From contig CM053162.1 of the NCBI GenBank assembly GCA_028571685.1, forward strand, positions 46,100,851-46,164,850: a stretch of DNA of 64,000 bases, in the 5' to 3' direction. The DNA comes from Heterohyrax brucei. Its lineage: Eukaryota; Chordata; Mammalia; Hyracoidea; Procaviidae. Both the position numbers and the translations under genes were made by a program. Below, piece by piece: positions 22,316 to 33,174 of the stretch (positions within the stretch are counted from its first letter, which is position 1; every line of letters starts with the position of its first letter). The notes beneath the pieces are model-generated. The model did not search any database. It saw only the letters and a list, made by a program, of their open reading frames with translations, and had not been told where the DNA came from.

Positions 22316-22878
22316 TGTCGTGGTATTCTGAAATGCGTCCCCCCAGAACATGTCATCCACTTTGCTGGGCCCTTATTGCCAGTGTTGTGCAATTATCCAC
22401 AATTTTGTCATCTGATGTAATTTTCCTATACGTTGTAAATCCTAATCTCTACCTGAGGTTAACAAGGCAGAAATAGAATACGTTAAGGAGAATTAGAGTG
22501 GAATGTAGCACCTTTGGTCAGGTCTCATCACTGATCCAATCAGTGTAAGGGGCATTTCCCTGTGCCACCTTTTACCTTACCAGAAATAAAAAGAAAGGGA
22601 GATGGAGAGAGAGTTAGGGACCTCATACGACCAACAGAGCAGTGCCAGGAGCAGAGCGCATCATTCAGATCTGAGGTTCCTGAGCAGAGAAGCTCCGAGA
22701 CCAGGTGAAGATGGGTGACAGGGAGATTCCTCCAGAGCTGACACAAAAAGTCTTCTCCTGGAGCTACCACCCTGAATTAGCGCTTCTAGCCTCCTAGAGT
22801 ATGAGAGAATGAACTTCTGTTTGTTGAAGCCATCCACTGGTGGTTCTTCTGTTACAGCAGCTCTAGCTGACTAAGATA
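22316..22878 (+). mobile_element. Solo LTR, same group as 3450 and 26656
   Basis: Starts TGTCGTGG, ends GACTAAGATA, flanked by CCAGC (22311-22315) and CCAGT (22879-22883), a 5-bp duplication with one change. It shares 'agagcagtgccaggagcaga', 'gaagccatccactggtgg' and 'ttacagcagctctagctgac' with the related LTRs. No internal region. Confidence 0.8.
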
Positions 22879-23099
22879 CCAGTCTGGCCACCTTTCTTTT
22901 TGCTCCCTACCAATCTCCCAGGTTGCCAAGTCTTTGAATCTGGGAAGAAATGCTATCTCTGACTCTCCAAAAATCTGTTATACTTAAAACTTTCAGCTTC
23001 TACTCCTTCAATCCCATCTTAAAGCTCAAAACTACATTAAAGATTATCGGGTGGGGATCCCGTGGGATCCAACCTACCAGCAGTGAAAGTAGCAGACTC

Positions 23100-23425
23100 A
23101 CTTGAATGTGGTTATGATGCTGGAAGCAGCGTGGCCCAAGATATGCAGATTTCAATGACGCTTCCAACTAAGACAGACTAGGAAGAAAGGCCTGGTGGTG
23201 TACTTCCAAAAACTAGCCAATGGAAATCTTGTGGATCACAGCAGGATATAATCTGATATAGTGCTGGAAGCCCTGGGCTGTGGCTAGGCTGTGGCTACAC
23301 AATGGTCACAGTAGACATACACATACCAACCGCCACGGAGAAGACGCAGGAATGGGCGAGACTTTGCTCTTTTTCACATGAGGCCGCCATGAATTGGAGT
23401 CTCCATGACAGCAACTAACAGCCAC
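23100..23425 (+). mobile_element. Non-autonomous RTE derivative, copy 1
   Basis: The first half matches the 5' region of the RTE at 39112-39715 on the opposite strand and the copy at 31578. The second half is the RTE 3' end ('gccgccatgaattggagtct', 'cagcaactaacagcca'). The coding middle is missing. Confidence 0.75.
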
Positions 23426-24292
23426 CGCGAAGGAAACAAGAATCAATAGACTTGGTTGGGGGCGAGTGTCCTGATGCTTTGCCATTATTAACTACTCGGC
23501 TGTTGTCACTGCAGCCCTTCACCTGTCCTCCAGTCCCACCCCAAAGCATGCTTTCTTTAACAGTGATCATATGATTCCTTTTTATAGCTGAGCAATCAAA
23601 TGGATCCTCACCAGGGAAAAAGAAGCCTGGTGTGAACCAGAAACCAGGGTCCTTCCCAGCCAGGCGAGGACAGGGGCATCACAGGCAAGGGAAATTTGAA
23701 TGCACTCATTTTCCTGTGGGAATTCTTTGACGTGGCCAAAAAGCAAGTCATTAAATCCTCAGATCTTAAAAGATGACCAGTACTGTATAAAAACAGACCA
23801 CTGCACGCTATCCTTGCCCGTTCTTCCTACAGGGCAGGGTTCAGGTTAAATCAGGAGTCAGGGAAGGATGAGGTGAGGACAGAGGACAGACAGCACCGTC
23901 CAGCACTTAGAACCATGATTCTTGCGTTCGCCCCATCTGCTGATCTCAGGAACCGTCATCAATCAGACTAGCAGAGCATGTGCCCTCCTCCAAGAATTCT
24001 TGTCGCGTCTAAACGGTCTGCCTCTCAACTTCGCTGCTAGCTCATTGTGGTGATCGGGGCAAAGGGGGCATGTGAACCACACCATTACATCTTTACTTAG
24101 CTTCTGAATGCCCAGAAAAACATCAGTTGAATTTCTAGAGCATCTTTGAAATACTTCCAATAAATAAATAAACTCATTATACTTCTTTTCAAGTTATGAA
24201 TTTTAGGGACAAGACTCATGCAGCTTTACAGTCTTTTCCAGTTCTGGCAGACTTTAAAAATTATCTTTATTGCCTCTTCTGATCACAAGTGT
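23426..24292. other. Unrecognised, probably single-copy sequence
   Basis: No repeat family or gene recognised. Confidence 0.4.
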
Positions 24293-24455
24293 CACACACC
24301 TCATAAAAATTCAAGCCAAACAGAGACAACGAAGACTGTGGGAATCCCTCATTACCAGAGCAGGGGTAAGACAGCACAAAGGTCAGAAATCCAGCCGTGC
24401 ACGTCACTTGACAATAAAACCCAGTGATTTTGCAATTTGACAGGCATACTGGTGT
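24293..24455 (+). repeat. Unnamed repeat shared with 21003-21185
   Basis: Both copies share 'cacctcataaaaattcaa', 'gaagactg', 'gtcagaaatccagcc'-like and 'caataaaacccagtgatttt'-like blocks in order. An AATAAA near the end suggests an LTR or a retroposon 3' end. I do not know the family. Confidence 0.6.
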
Positions 24456-25448
24456 CAAAACAGCTTCATCATACTGGCAGCCTCCAGATGTCCTGCCTCC
24501 TGGGGAAGGAAAGGCAGAGATAGCACAGCTCCAGGCCTGTCCCATTATACATAATTGTCATCAACAAATACTCACAGAGTGCCAGGCACTAAGAAGACAG
24601 GGTGAACAGACAGGCATGGCCCCTGCTCTGCAGAAGCCCAGGGCACAGTTACAGTTAGTGATGAGAAGTTCAGGAAAGAAGCCTGGTTCTCAGACAGCAT
24701 ATAACAAAGAAAGGTGCCCTAGATGTGGGGGGTTGAGGGAGACTTCTCCGAGGAAGGAATACTTGAGATCCCAAGAAGGGAGGGAGCATAACCAGGGGAA
24801 GAGGTAGGACAGTAGGATGGGGAGCCATGGGCATTCCAGATGGCAGGAGCAGCATGTGCAAAGACCCTGAGGTCAGAGAGTCTCTGAAGTCCAAGGAACT
24901 GTGGAGAAGGCTTATGGGGTTGGAAAGCAGAGAATGGTGACAACCTGTCAGATCCGGCAAGGTTTGGTGACCAGGCTAAGGGGTCTGGGAAACCTCAAGA
25001 GGGTTTATGCGCATGGGGTGATGTGGGAGGTAAAGACCCAGACACTCTGGGTGCAGTTGGAGGATGGAATGGGTGAGGGAAGAGGAGCTGTGGTGGGGTG
25101 CACTCCAGTTGGCAGGCTGTTACAGCAGGCCTGGCTGGAGGAGTGGGAGCTTACCTGGAGCTGGCAAGGAATCTCAGACTGCATGTGCCTCTGAACCCCC
25201 TTGTAGTTATACAAGAGCAGGACTGTTGTGTGACTGCCTTCCAGACCCCTGTCACCCAACTGCATCTGCTTCCCCGAGGAGACTTCCTGGCCTCCCTTGC
25301 AAAGACTTCTGTGTTTAATAGGGCTCAGGAGAACCTAGGGATTGGAAGTTTAAAACCTTCTCTAGATGATTTCAAGACACATATGCAGTTTCTTTCTTTT
25401 TTTATTTTTATTTTTTCATTTTTGTCCACAATCCACTGCTTGGACTAG
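24456..25448. other. Unrecognised sequence, purine-rich in part
   Basis: Positions 24563-24620 ('agagtgccaggcactaagaa') may be an old MIR/L2 end. A T-rich run lies at 25391-25425. Overlapping frames up to 127 codons have no recognised domain. Confidence 0.35.
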
Positions 25449-25895
25449 TGACGGTAAACATTGGATGGAGTACTAGGTTTGAATTCAGTTCCATCACTTT
25501 TAACAGTATGGCCTCAACCAAATGGCCTCATCTCATGAGTCTCAGTTTTATCATCTGTAAAGTGGACCCAGGGTCCCTGGGCAGCACATAATGTTAATAT
25601 TCTTGGCTGCTATCCAAAAGGTTGCAGATTTGAGACCAACCAGAGGCACCTCAGAAGACAGGCTTGGACATCTGCTTGGAAAAAACCAGCCATTGAAAGC
25701 CCTGTGGCTACAATTCTACTCTGGTGTACCTGAGGTTGCCATGAGTCACAACTGACTCAATGGCAACTTACTTTTTTAAAAAAAAGAGTATAACCACTTC
25801 TTTCTTGTGTGCCTCACAAGGCTTTGAGAAAATGAATTCAAAAGTATCACACAAACACCTGGTAATCTTTATCTTCAAATCAATGATAATTTTCA
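25449..25895 (+). repeat. MIR element split by an AfroSINE
   Basis: MIR left part 25449-25569 ('tttgaattcagttccatcac', 'gtctcagttttatcatctgt') and right part 25776-25895 ('cctcacaaggctttgagaaa', 'aatcaatgataattttc'). Confidence 0.75.
25570..25775 (+). repeat. AfroSINE, second long form
   Basis: Head 'gggtccctgggcagcacata', module 'cacctcagaagacaggcttg' and tail 'caatggcaactta'. Inserted in a MIR. Confidence 0.9.
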
Positions 25896-26095
25896 GTGTG
25901 TAAACACTGTACGTGTTTTACTGTTTGGGGCCCCTTTTTTCTCTGGGTCACATTGGACAGCTGAGGGTTCTTTAAATGGCAGTGGTGCCTGGCTCTAGGC
26001 CCCCCTCATGCTACCCTGCACCATTTCACTGAGGAAGGGGTAGTGCTTCTCTTTCCTTGGGTCCCAGGTGGCTTTCCCACCTCCTAGGCAAGGGC

Positions 26096-26178
26096 TGGAA
26101 ACCCTGATGGTGTAGTGGTTAAGTGCTACATCTGCTAACCACTTAGAGTCAGAATCGACTCAACAGCAGTGGGGTAGG
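26096..26178 (+). repeat. AfroSINE with central deletion
   Basis: The head, 'ggaaaccctgatggtgtagt' to 'ctgctaacc', joins directly to the tail ('ttagagtcagaatcgactca'). About 80 bp of the body is missing. Confidence 0.85.
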
Positions 26179-26398
26179 CAACGGTTACCTGGGCTGCCCC
26201 ATCTCTGCCTCCCTGTCCCTGCTTGCTGGTGTGTTCGAAGCCAGGATTGTCTTCTTCCACTGCCTTTGGCAAGGTTCAGTCCCAAGCACTGAACTACACA
26301 CTCTACATGTGACATAACACCTTATGATCCCTACCACTTTCTTATGAGAGGTGAGGAAACCCAGCCTTAAGAAGGTTAAGTAATTTACCAGCGGACTA

Positions 26399-26600
26399 AA
26401 ACCAAATCCAAACCTGTTACTGTTAAGTCGATTCCAGCTCATGGTGACCCTATGTGTTACGGAACAGAACTGCTCTGAAGGGTTTTTCTGGCTCTCCTAA
26501 GGGAGCATTTTCCCAGGCTTTCCTTCCATCGTGTTGCCAGGTGGATCCAAACCTCTGTGCTTTAAGTTAACAGCTGGTAGCAAACTGCTTACACCACCAG
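26399..26600 (-). repeat. AfroSINE, second long form
   Basis: From the tail 'aaaccaaatccaaacctgtt' to 'gcttacaccacc', with the module 'cattttcccaggctttcctt'. Confidence 0.85.
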
Positions 26601-26611
26601 CCTTCTTTACT

Positions 26612-27260
26612 ATGGGAACTCCATGGCCAGTGAGTCAATTCTGGCTCAGAGCAACTATCATGGATTGAACTGTGTCCCCCCAAAAAATGTGTGTAGTCAT
26701 TTGACTGGGTCATGCATGATTCATGGTATTGTGTAGCGTCCCTCCATGTTGCCAGTCCCTCCTCTGTGTTAATGAGGAAGGGTGAGCAGCAGTTGTGTTG
26801 GTGGGACAGGACTCAAGTGTGTAAGACTGTGACGTCCCTTGAGGCGATCTCTTGAGACATAAAGGAAAGGGAAGCAAGCGAAGATTTATAGGGCCTCAAG
26901 CCACCATGAAACAGTGCCCAGAGCAGAATTCGTCCTTTGGAAAGGATCCAGGGTCCTGCAACTCAGAAGCTCCCAGTCCAGGGGAAGATTGACAAGGATC
27001 TTCTTCCAGAGCCAACAGAGAAAGACGTCTCCTGGAGCTAATGTCACAAATTTGGATTTGCAGCCTACTGGACTGTGACACCATAAAATTTCCCTTTTTA
27101 AAGCCATCTACCTACAGTCTCTCTGTTACAGCAGTACCAGATGACTAAGACAGTGACCCGACCGGTTAGAGTAGAACTGCCCCGTCGGGTTTCCAAGGAG
27201 CAGCTAATGGGTTTGAACTTGTGACAGTTAGCAGCCAGCTCTTGAGCATGCTTCACCGGA
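26612..27260 (-). repeat. AfroSINE split by an LTR
   Basis: Tail half 26612-26655 ('ggctcagagcaac'); body and head 27153-27260 ('gtagaactgccccgtcgggt'). The LTR at 26656-27152 sits in the 'agcgaccc' box. Confidence 0.85.
26656..27152 (+). mobile_element. Solo LTR, same group as 3450, inside an AfroSINE
   Basis: Starts TATCATGG, ends GACTAAGACA. The flanks GCAAC (26651-26655) and GTGAC (27153-27157) are the two CpG-decay products of one GCGAC target. The target position in the SINE is the same as for the LTR at 3450. Confidence 0.85.
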
Positions 27261-27544
27261 GGACAGAGGGCCCCCAAAGCAGGGAGCTGCTATTTGACTC
27301 CATCAGTGTGTCAGGCCATCACTTGTAGGAAGGGGGTCTTCTTTCCTTCTTAGGGTGTAACCTTCAGAGCTAGGGTGGCCTTTATTTCTTCTTGTTACCT
27401 GAACTCAGTCTCTGTGTTCCAGAGGTGTTCCCATTAGGGTCGGCTTTTTTTTCACTCTTTATTCTGGATATGCTGGGTACCATGAAGCAAAAGTGACTTC
27501 TGGGGCAAGTGTGCAGGTCCAACTTTGACCTCTTTAAGTATTAC
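27261..27544. other. Unrecognised sequence
   Basis: No recognised element. Confidence 0.35.
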
Positions 27545-27655
27545 AGATGTTCCTAAGCTTGTGCGCTCCCTGAGGGCAAGGACCTGATCTTGTTCATCTT
27601 TGTGTGACTGACAAAGCAGGTAGCCACTAAAGTTCATTTATTAATGTAGCATTGG
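27545..27655 (+). repeat. L2/MIR-type 3' end
   Basis: 'ctccctgagggcaaggacct', 'gttcatctttgtgtgactg' and 'gttcatttattaatg' match the common L2-type 3' end. Confidence 0.6.
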
Positions 27656-27849
27656 CAAGATGGTTAAGAGAAAAACGCCCTTCATCAATCCAGGGCTGAC
27701 TTCCAACACTCTACTTTGAAACTGGGACAACAGCAACGCTATCATAAAAGGTGTGTTGTGTTTTACAGTTGACACCATGCATCAACATACAATGTTTATC
27801 CCAGGGGATTATTTCAATTCCCATTTGAAGCTCGGGAAGGTTAAGTGAC

Positions 27850-28318
27850 TTGCAGTATTGCAGAATGATTTAAGAACTTTGGCACTGGGCTCAGTCAGAC
27901 TTGGGTCTGAGCCTGGGCTCTGTGTTTAACTAGCACCTACATGCCTAGGTACCTTTAGAATCTTTAGAAATTGCAGTTTCCTCATCGGTTAAATAAAGAT
28001 GATTATAGCACCACTTAGGAGTTCTTAAGTCATGCAAATTGTTAAGTACTGGACCAATAACCCAAAGGCTGGAAGTGTGAACCTTCCCTGCCATGTGTCA
28101 GAAGACAGATCTGGTGGTCTGCTTCAGAGAAGTCACATCCCTGAAAACTCTGTGAAGCAGTTCTACCCTGCACACGGGGGGTCACCATGAGCCAGAATGG
28201 ATGAGACAGCGAGTAACAACAACAATATAGCCTATTCACACAGAATTATCCTGGGGATTAAGTGAACCCACGTATAGAAAGTGCCAGGCACACAGTAAGT
28301 GCTCAATAAATGTTTTCA
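27850..28318 (+). repeat. MIR element split by an AfroSINE
   Basis: Left part 27850-28017 ('cagacttgggtctgagcctg', 'gcagtttcctcatcggttaa'); right part 28228-28318 ('aaagtgccaggcacacagta', 'agtgctcaataaatgttttc'). Confidence 0.8.
28018..28227 (+). repeat. AfroSINE, second long form
   Basis: Head 'ggagttcttaagtcatgcaa', module 'agatctggtggtctgcttca' and tail 'gcgagtaacaacaacaat', the RTE-type tail. Confidence 0.9.
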
Positions 28319-28677
28319 CCACTGGTGACAGCGCTGGCAAACTCATTGTCTGACTTCAGTCCAGTGTTCTCTCCAAATCTGAAGCCTGTGATTAGCAGTT
28401 TTTATTAAACAAATACATGGCAGATGTTGTGGAAAACAATTATGACTAATTCACCAAGCAAGCTGATACTTGCACTGATGAAAATCAAAAGCAGAGTCCT
28501 CCCGATTGACCAGGGAATTAAAAACACCTGGAGGTGTCTTTGTTAAACTTGGGTGCTTATTTCAGACCTGTGAAAGGAAGCTCCCTGTTGCCTATAACCA
28601 CTACATGCAGCAGGAGGCTCCAGCTTATTGTCACCAGTTGATTTTAATGATCACCTAAGCAACCATTGAGAATGGAA

Positions 28678-28770
28678 TATTATCCATCTATTCAACAAAC
28701 ATTCACTGGGCACCTACTAAGTGCCAAGCACCATAGCAGGAGTCACAGATGTAACAGGGAGCTGAAGAAG
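28678..28770 (-). repeat. MIR/L2-type fragment
   Basis: 'aacaaacattcactgggcac' and 'ctactaagtgccaagcacca' are typical of an inverted MIR/L2 end. Confidence 0.5.
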
Positions 28771-29240
28771 CAGAGTGGGTAACTCCGCTAGGCTCACAGT
28801 CTGGCGGAAACCCCAGAGGTCTGCTCTTAGCTCTGGGAAGACTTCATCTTAAGGAGCCTCACCTCTGGTGGAACTGGGGGACGCCTCAGCCAGCGATGAG
28901 CAGGATCTGATATGATCCATTTTCCTTTGTGCTAAAGCTGTGAGCAAGTCTCAGAGCCCATTTCTTCTTGGAGGAGATGAAGCCAAGAATCGGTCACAGA
29001 AATAAGAACAGAGCAGAAGGATCCTTTTCTGGTCACAGTCTCAGATCCAATGGAAACATCTCCAGTTGGCAGGCATCCTCTGGCCTAGAGGGAAGAGTCC
29101 ACTGCCCTATCTGAATGTAATCTGATGAGCGATCCTTTTAAATGCTCTTCCAAAGGACATGTGCTCTTGGCTGGACAGCACAAGGGGAGGAATCTGCTCC
29201 TTGGTTTTTCATGATAAAACTTAGCTTTGGATGCACAGAG
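28771..29240. other. Unrecognised sequence
   Basis: No recognised element. Confidence 0.4.
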
Positions 29241-29252
29241 AGTGGCTTAATA

Positions 29253-29410
29253 ACCCATTGCAGACAGGCTGAATCTGACTCATAGTGACCCTAGAGGACA
29301 GGGTAGAACTGCCCATAGAGTTTGTAAGACTGTAATCTTTACAGAAGCAGACTGCCACATTTTTTTCCCAAAGAGTGGCTGATTAACCACTGTGCCACAA
29401 GGGCTCCTTC
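29253..29410 (-). repeat. AfroSINE 1 of a three-copy stack, long form
   Basis: Contains the long-form module ('taatctttacagaagcagac'). Flanked by agtggcttaata (29241-29252) and agtgacttaata (29411-29422). Confidence 0.9.
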
Positions 29411-29422
29411 AGTGACTTAATA

Positions 29423-29572
29423 CAAAAACCCATTGCCACTGAGTGGATTCTTAATCATGGTGACCCTATAGGACTGAGCAGAACAAATCCATAGGGTTTC
29501 CACGGAGTCGCTGGTAGATTCAAACTGTTGACTCTTCTTGTCAGCAGCCAAGCTCTTAACCACTACACTACC
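29423..29572 (-). repeat. AfroSINE 2 of a three-copy stack, short form
   Basis: Lacks the module. Flanked by agtgacttaata (29411-29422) and agtggcctaata (29573-29584). Confidence 0.9.
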
Positions 29573-29584
29573 AGTGGCCTAATA

Positions 29585-29738
29585 AAACCCATTGCCACTC
29601 AGTAATTCTGACTCATAGCAGTCCTATAGGACAGAGTAAAACTGCTCCACAGAGTTTCCAAGGAGCTCCTGGTGGATTTGAACTGCCAATGTTTTGACAA
29701 CCGGCTGTAGAAATTAATCACTTGTTCCCAGGGTTTCC
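29585..29738 (-). repeat. AfroSINE 3 of a three-copy stack, short form
   Basis: Flanked on the left by agtggcctaata (29573-29584). On the right a partial repeat (29739-) is followed by agtggcttaata (29752-29763). Confidence 0.9.
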
Positions 29739-29822
29739 AGTGGCTTGACAGAGTGGCTTAATAGAGAGATCTAAATTAGCCAGAACTAGCAACAAAACAC
29801 TTGTGGTGCCTTAGTTCCCTAG

Positions 29823-29988
29823 TGGAAACCCTGGTGGCATAGTGGTGAAGCGCTATGGCTGCAAACCCAGAGATCAGCAGTTCAAATCTGCCAGCCACTC
29901 CTTGGAAACTGTCTAGGGCAGTTCTACTCTGACCTATAGGGTCTCTATGAGTTGGAACTGACTCAATGGCACCTAACAACAATAACAC
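29823..29988 (+). repeat. AfroSINE, short form, with 10-bp TSD
   Basis: Perfect direct repeats ttccctagtg at 29815-29824 and 29989-29998. Tail 'cacctaacaacaataaca'. Sits at the edge of the LTR that follows. Confidence 0.95.
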
Positions 29989-29996
29989 TTCCCTAG

Positions 29997-30355
29997 TGTT
30001 ACTGTAACTCAAATGCCACAAGGGGGTGACTTTAACAGAAATTAACTTTCTTATAGTTCTGAAGGCTAAATGTCCAAAGCAAGGTCTCAGTCACGTGGAT
30101 TCTTTCCTTGCTGAGGGCTCCTTGGTTCTTGATGATTCCCCAATGGCATCTGTTTCCCCATATGTGCTCCCATGTCTTTGTGTTTATGCTCTTCCTGTAT
30201 GACAGAAGCTCTTAGGTTTAGGACGCATTTTACATTGGTATAATGTTAACTATTAATATGACAAAGAAAACACTGTCAACAAGGTTACTTCCACAGAGAG
30301 AAGGATTAGGGTTACAACATGTATTTTTAGGGGGACACAATTCAATTCATAATAG
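29997..30355 (-). mobile_element. LTR of MLT1-like type
   Basis: Read from the plus strand, 'tgttactgtaactcaaatgc' and 'cacaagg' open, and 'agggggacacaattcaattc' and 'ataatag' close, the mirror image of MLT1-like LTRs such as 46573. Part of the middle is diverged. Confidence 0.65.
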
Positions 30356-31577
30356 TGGTCTTCTCATAGCTACCATAGAAACAACCAGAGCTAAAGCTTT
30401 GGCTTATAGATCTTCCTCTTAAGCAGACAATATGCTTGCCCCCAAAGAAAATGCATTTCACATTCAAATCCCATTTTTTTGGAAGGCTCCAAGCCCAGCA
30501 CTGGAATTAGTAGAAATAACCTAGGTATGATTTACACTGTGCCTTTTCATTTGTAAGACATGCAAAAGACTTGCTACCAGATATACCTCATAGAGTCAGC
30601 TTGGAAACAAACGAGATACTGAAAACACTTAGTACAACACCTTGCATATTATAAAGAAAATATTTGCTAATGATTTATAGTGGAATTCTGGTTCTCACCT
30701 GCTGAACACCATTTCTCCTTTGGAAGACAGTCTCTCTGTCAGCCCACAAGGGCACTCACTGGTGGGCATGGAACCACCAAGTACATCAGGAGAGAGTTTG
30801 GTCAATAAGCCAAGAAATGCAGAGAAAGATGGATGGAAAGAAAGAGGGTTCTGGCATAATTGGCAGCAACTTTGATCCCTGCATCCCTGGTTCCTAAAGC
30901 TCCTTCTTGAATTCTGCAAACCGCCTTCGGCCATGGCACAAAGTTGATCATTCTCTTGTACCATGCAAGCCACAGTTTCTGTGTTTGCCTAGGAAACTTG
31001 AGTTGGGTTTCTGTAACTTGCTGTTGGGATGATCCTCCATCACCATGGAAGGAGAATGAGAGGCTATGATGTGATCAGCCCACGGGGCTGGAGGAGGTGG
31101 GGCAATACCCTTTCAGGTGCCCACAACTGAGAAATGAGAACATTCTCATTACAGTCACTGGGTCTTAGTCACTGACATTTAAACCGGCTGCAGAATATCT
31201 CCTTTCATCTGCCTTTCACACGCCCTTGAGGGGTTACACCACGTGGCTTACCACCAAAAGTCATGCTTCCCTTCTGAGACTCAAAGACAACAAGTCAGCA
31301 GAGGACTTGGGAATCCATTCTTAGTGATAGGAACCTTTGGTTTGCTTAGATGAACATGGGCACCCACTGCTCCACATAGGTCGGTCACAATCCAGGCCAC
31401 TAACCAGAAAGGAAGCCAAGTGGGCACAGTGAGCAGGGAACATCACCTGGAAAATGGACACTAACCCCAGGGCAGTTTCTATGTTATATTCATCTTTGGG
31501 TGTGCAGGGCAGCATGCAGGGCTAAATCCCTCAAATTCTATATGAAACTCTCAGTACATGGATGAGACCACTGCCAT
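30356..31577. other. Unrecognised sequence
   Basis: 'cttgagttgggtttctgtaa' at 30998-31017 recalls the end of a common LTR type. I could not find the rest of such an LTR. Otherwise nothing is recognised. Confidence 0.35.
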
Positions 31578-31925
31578 CTGTCATACCGTGGTGACTTGTA
31601 TGTTGTTATGATGCTGGGAGCTACGTCACCAGCATTTCAAACACCAGTACAGCTGCCTATAGTGGACAGCTTTCAACAGAGCTTACAGACTAAGATACGA
31701 TAGAAAGGCCTGCCTATCTACTTCCAAAACTCACCCAATGAAAACCCTGTGGAACATAACAGAATAGTGTTTGCTATAGTGCTGGGAGAGAAATCTTCTA
31801 GGTTGGAAGGCACTATAAAATAACTATAACAATGACCATGAAAATGGCAGAAAACCAAGCAACACTTAGTTATGTTGCACATAGGTCACCGTGAGTCACA
31901 TCTGACTCAGCCACTAACAGCAATA
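31578..31925 (+). mobile_element. Non-autonomous RTE derivative, copy 2
   Basis: 'gtatgttgttatgatgctgg', 'gactaagatacgatagaaag' and 'tagtgctgggagagaaatct' (RTE 5' part), then 'aaatggcagaaaaccaagca' and a tail of 'actaacagcaataacaat' (RTE 3' end). Same layout as 23100-23425. Confidence 0.8.
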
Positions 31926-32526
31926 ACAATGAAAATTGGAATTTTGGCTGGACAAGTAATTCATGTTTAACTCATACCAGTTACAGGGAAGCAAAGTCAA
32001 GTGGCTAAACAGGCCCAAGACACAGACGCTGCTTTCAGCAAAGTCCAACAAAGAGCCAGAGATGAGAAAGCTGATGGAATGGAGCAAGTGAGAAGAGAGG
32101 AAATGATTTCTCTTCTAAGGAGAGGTGCTGTCTACCCTGAGAGATCAAAAGACTGCTGCTCCCTCAGAGCTGGGCAAGCCTGGCAGGGAAATTGGGGGCT
32201 GTGCTGGCCTGGGAGGGCAGGTAGAAGCCCAGTCTTTGGAGAGTGGAGTGGAGTCGAGTGGAGAGATGGCTGGCTGTGGGCACAGGTCAGCTGGAGCTTT
32301 AGGTCTGCACGCTTAGGAACATAAAGCTGGACAGATTAAAAATAGGAAAAGATAGAAAGAAAACTAAGGCACAGAGAGCCAAGAGGTTAAGAGGTAAGTG
32401 GAGGCAGTGGTACATTTTTTTTGCTCCACTGTTCAGGTTAGTCGACAAGGTGACATTTAAAGTGGACTTTGACCAATCAGTGAAGCAAATTAAAGGAGAG
32501 ACTTTGTAGAAATGAAGCAAAACAGG
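31926..32526. other. Unrecognised sequence
   Basis: No recognised element. A repeated 'gtggag(t/a)' run occurs near 32243-32266. Confidence 0.35.
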
Positions 32527-32885
32527 CCAAGTGTGGTCCCAGGATTCTTGGAAACAGCATCCCTGGGAATTTGTTGGAAATGCTAATTCCGTACCCAACC
32601 CTAGATTTATAGGAAAGCCCGGTGGCTTAGTGGTTAAGTAAGTGCTACAGCTGCTAACAAAGCACTGGTAGTTCAAATCCTCCAGACGGTCTTTGCAAAC
32701 TCTGTGGAGTAGTTCTGCTCTGATCCGTAAGGTTGCTATGAGTAGGAATCGACTCCACGGCAGTGAGTTTTGTTTTTTTGGTTTTACCCTAGGTTCATAT
32801 GGATTCAAAAACCCTAGGGATGGGAAGCGACCATCTGTGTTTCGGCAAACCCTCCAGGTGATTCTGAGCCACATGCGTGCAAGTG
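32527..32885 (-). repeat. MER5A split by an AfroSINE
   Basis: Left part 32527-32611 ('aagtgtggtcccaggattct', 'gggaatttgttggaaatgct'); right part 32786-32885 ('ccctccaggtgattctgagc'). Confidence 0.75.
32611..32785 (+). repeat. AfroSINE, short form, in MER5A
   Basis: Bounded by near-identical 14-mers accctagatttata (32598-32611) and accctaggttcata (32786-32799). Confidence 0.9.
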
Positions 32886-33070
32886 CATGTTTGAGAGCGG
32901 TTGGCCTGATGCACTTCTGGTACAGATTGTCTGAAGGAGGGGGAGGGGGCGGTGCAGGCAGGTGAGTTTCCAGGTATCTGACTGCAGCGTCCCTAACTAC
33001 CACATTTTGGAAACTGGGCACTTTTCTGCACCAGTGAGAAGCCCCTGAGAGTTTTAGAATAGGAGTTAAA

Positions 33071-33141
33071 TCTCCCTCCCCTCCAGCTCTCCTCCCAGCC
33101 TCCCTCTCATCCTCCTGCCCTTCTTCCTTCCCTCCTTCCCT
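33071..33141 (+). repeat. Polypyrimidine tract
   Basis: Mostly CTCC and CTTCC units. Upstream, 32936-32951 is a G-rich run (gagggggagggggcgg) with G-quadruplex potential. Confidence 0.8.
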
Positions 33142-33174
33142 AATATTTACTGATACTAATTACTAAAAGGGAGA

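Noticed and set aside
32299..33021. 240-codon open frame on the minus strand, the longest in the window
   Set aside because: It runs through an AfroSINE, both halves of a split MER5A and a G-rich run (giving a proline stretch). It contains no domain and has no coding context.
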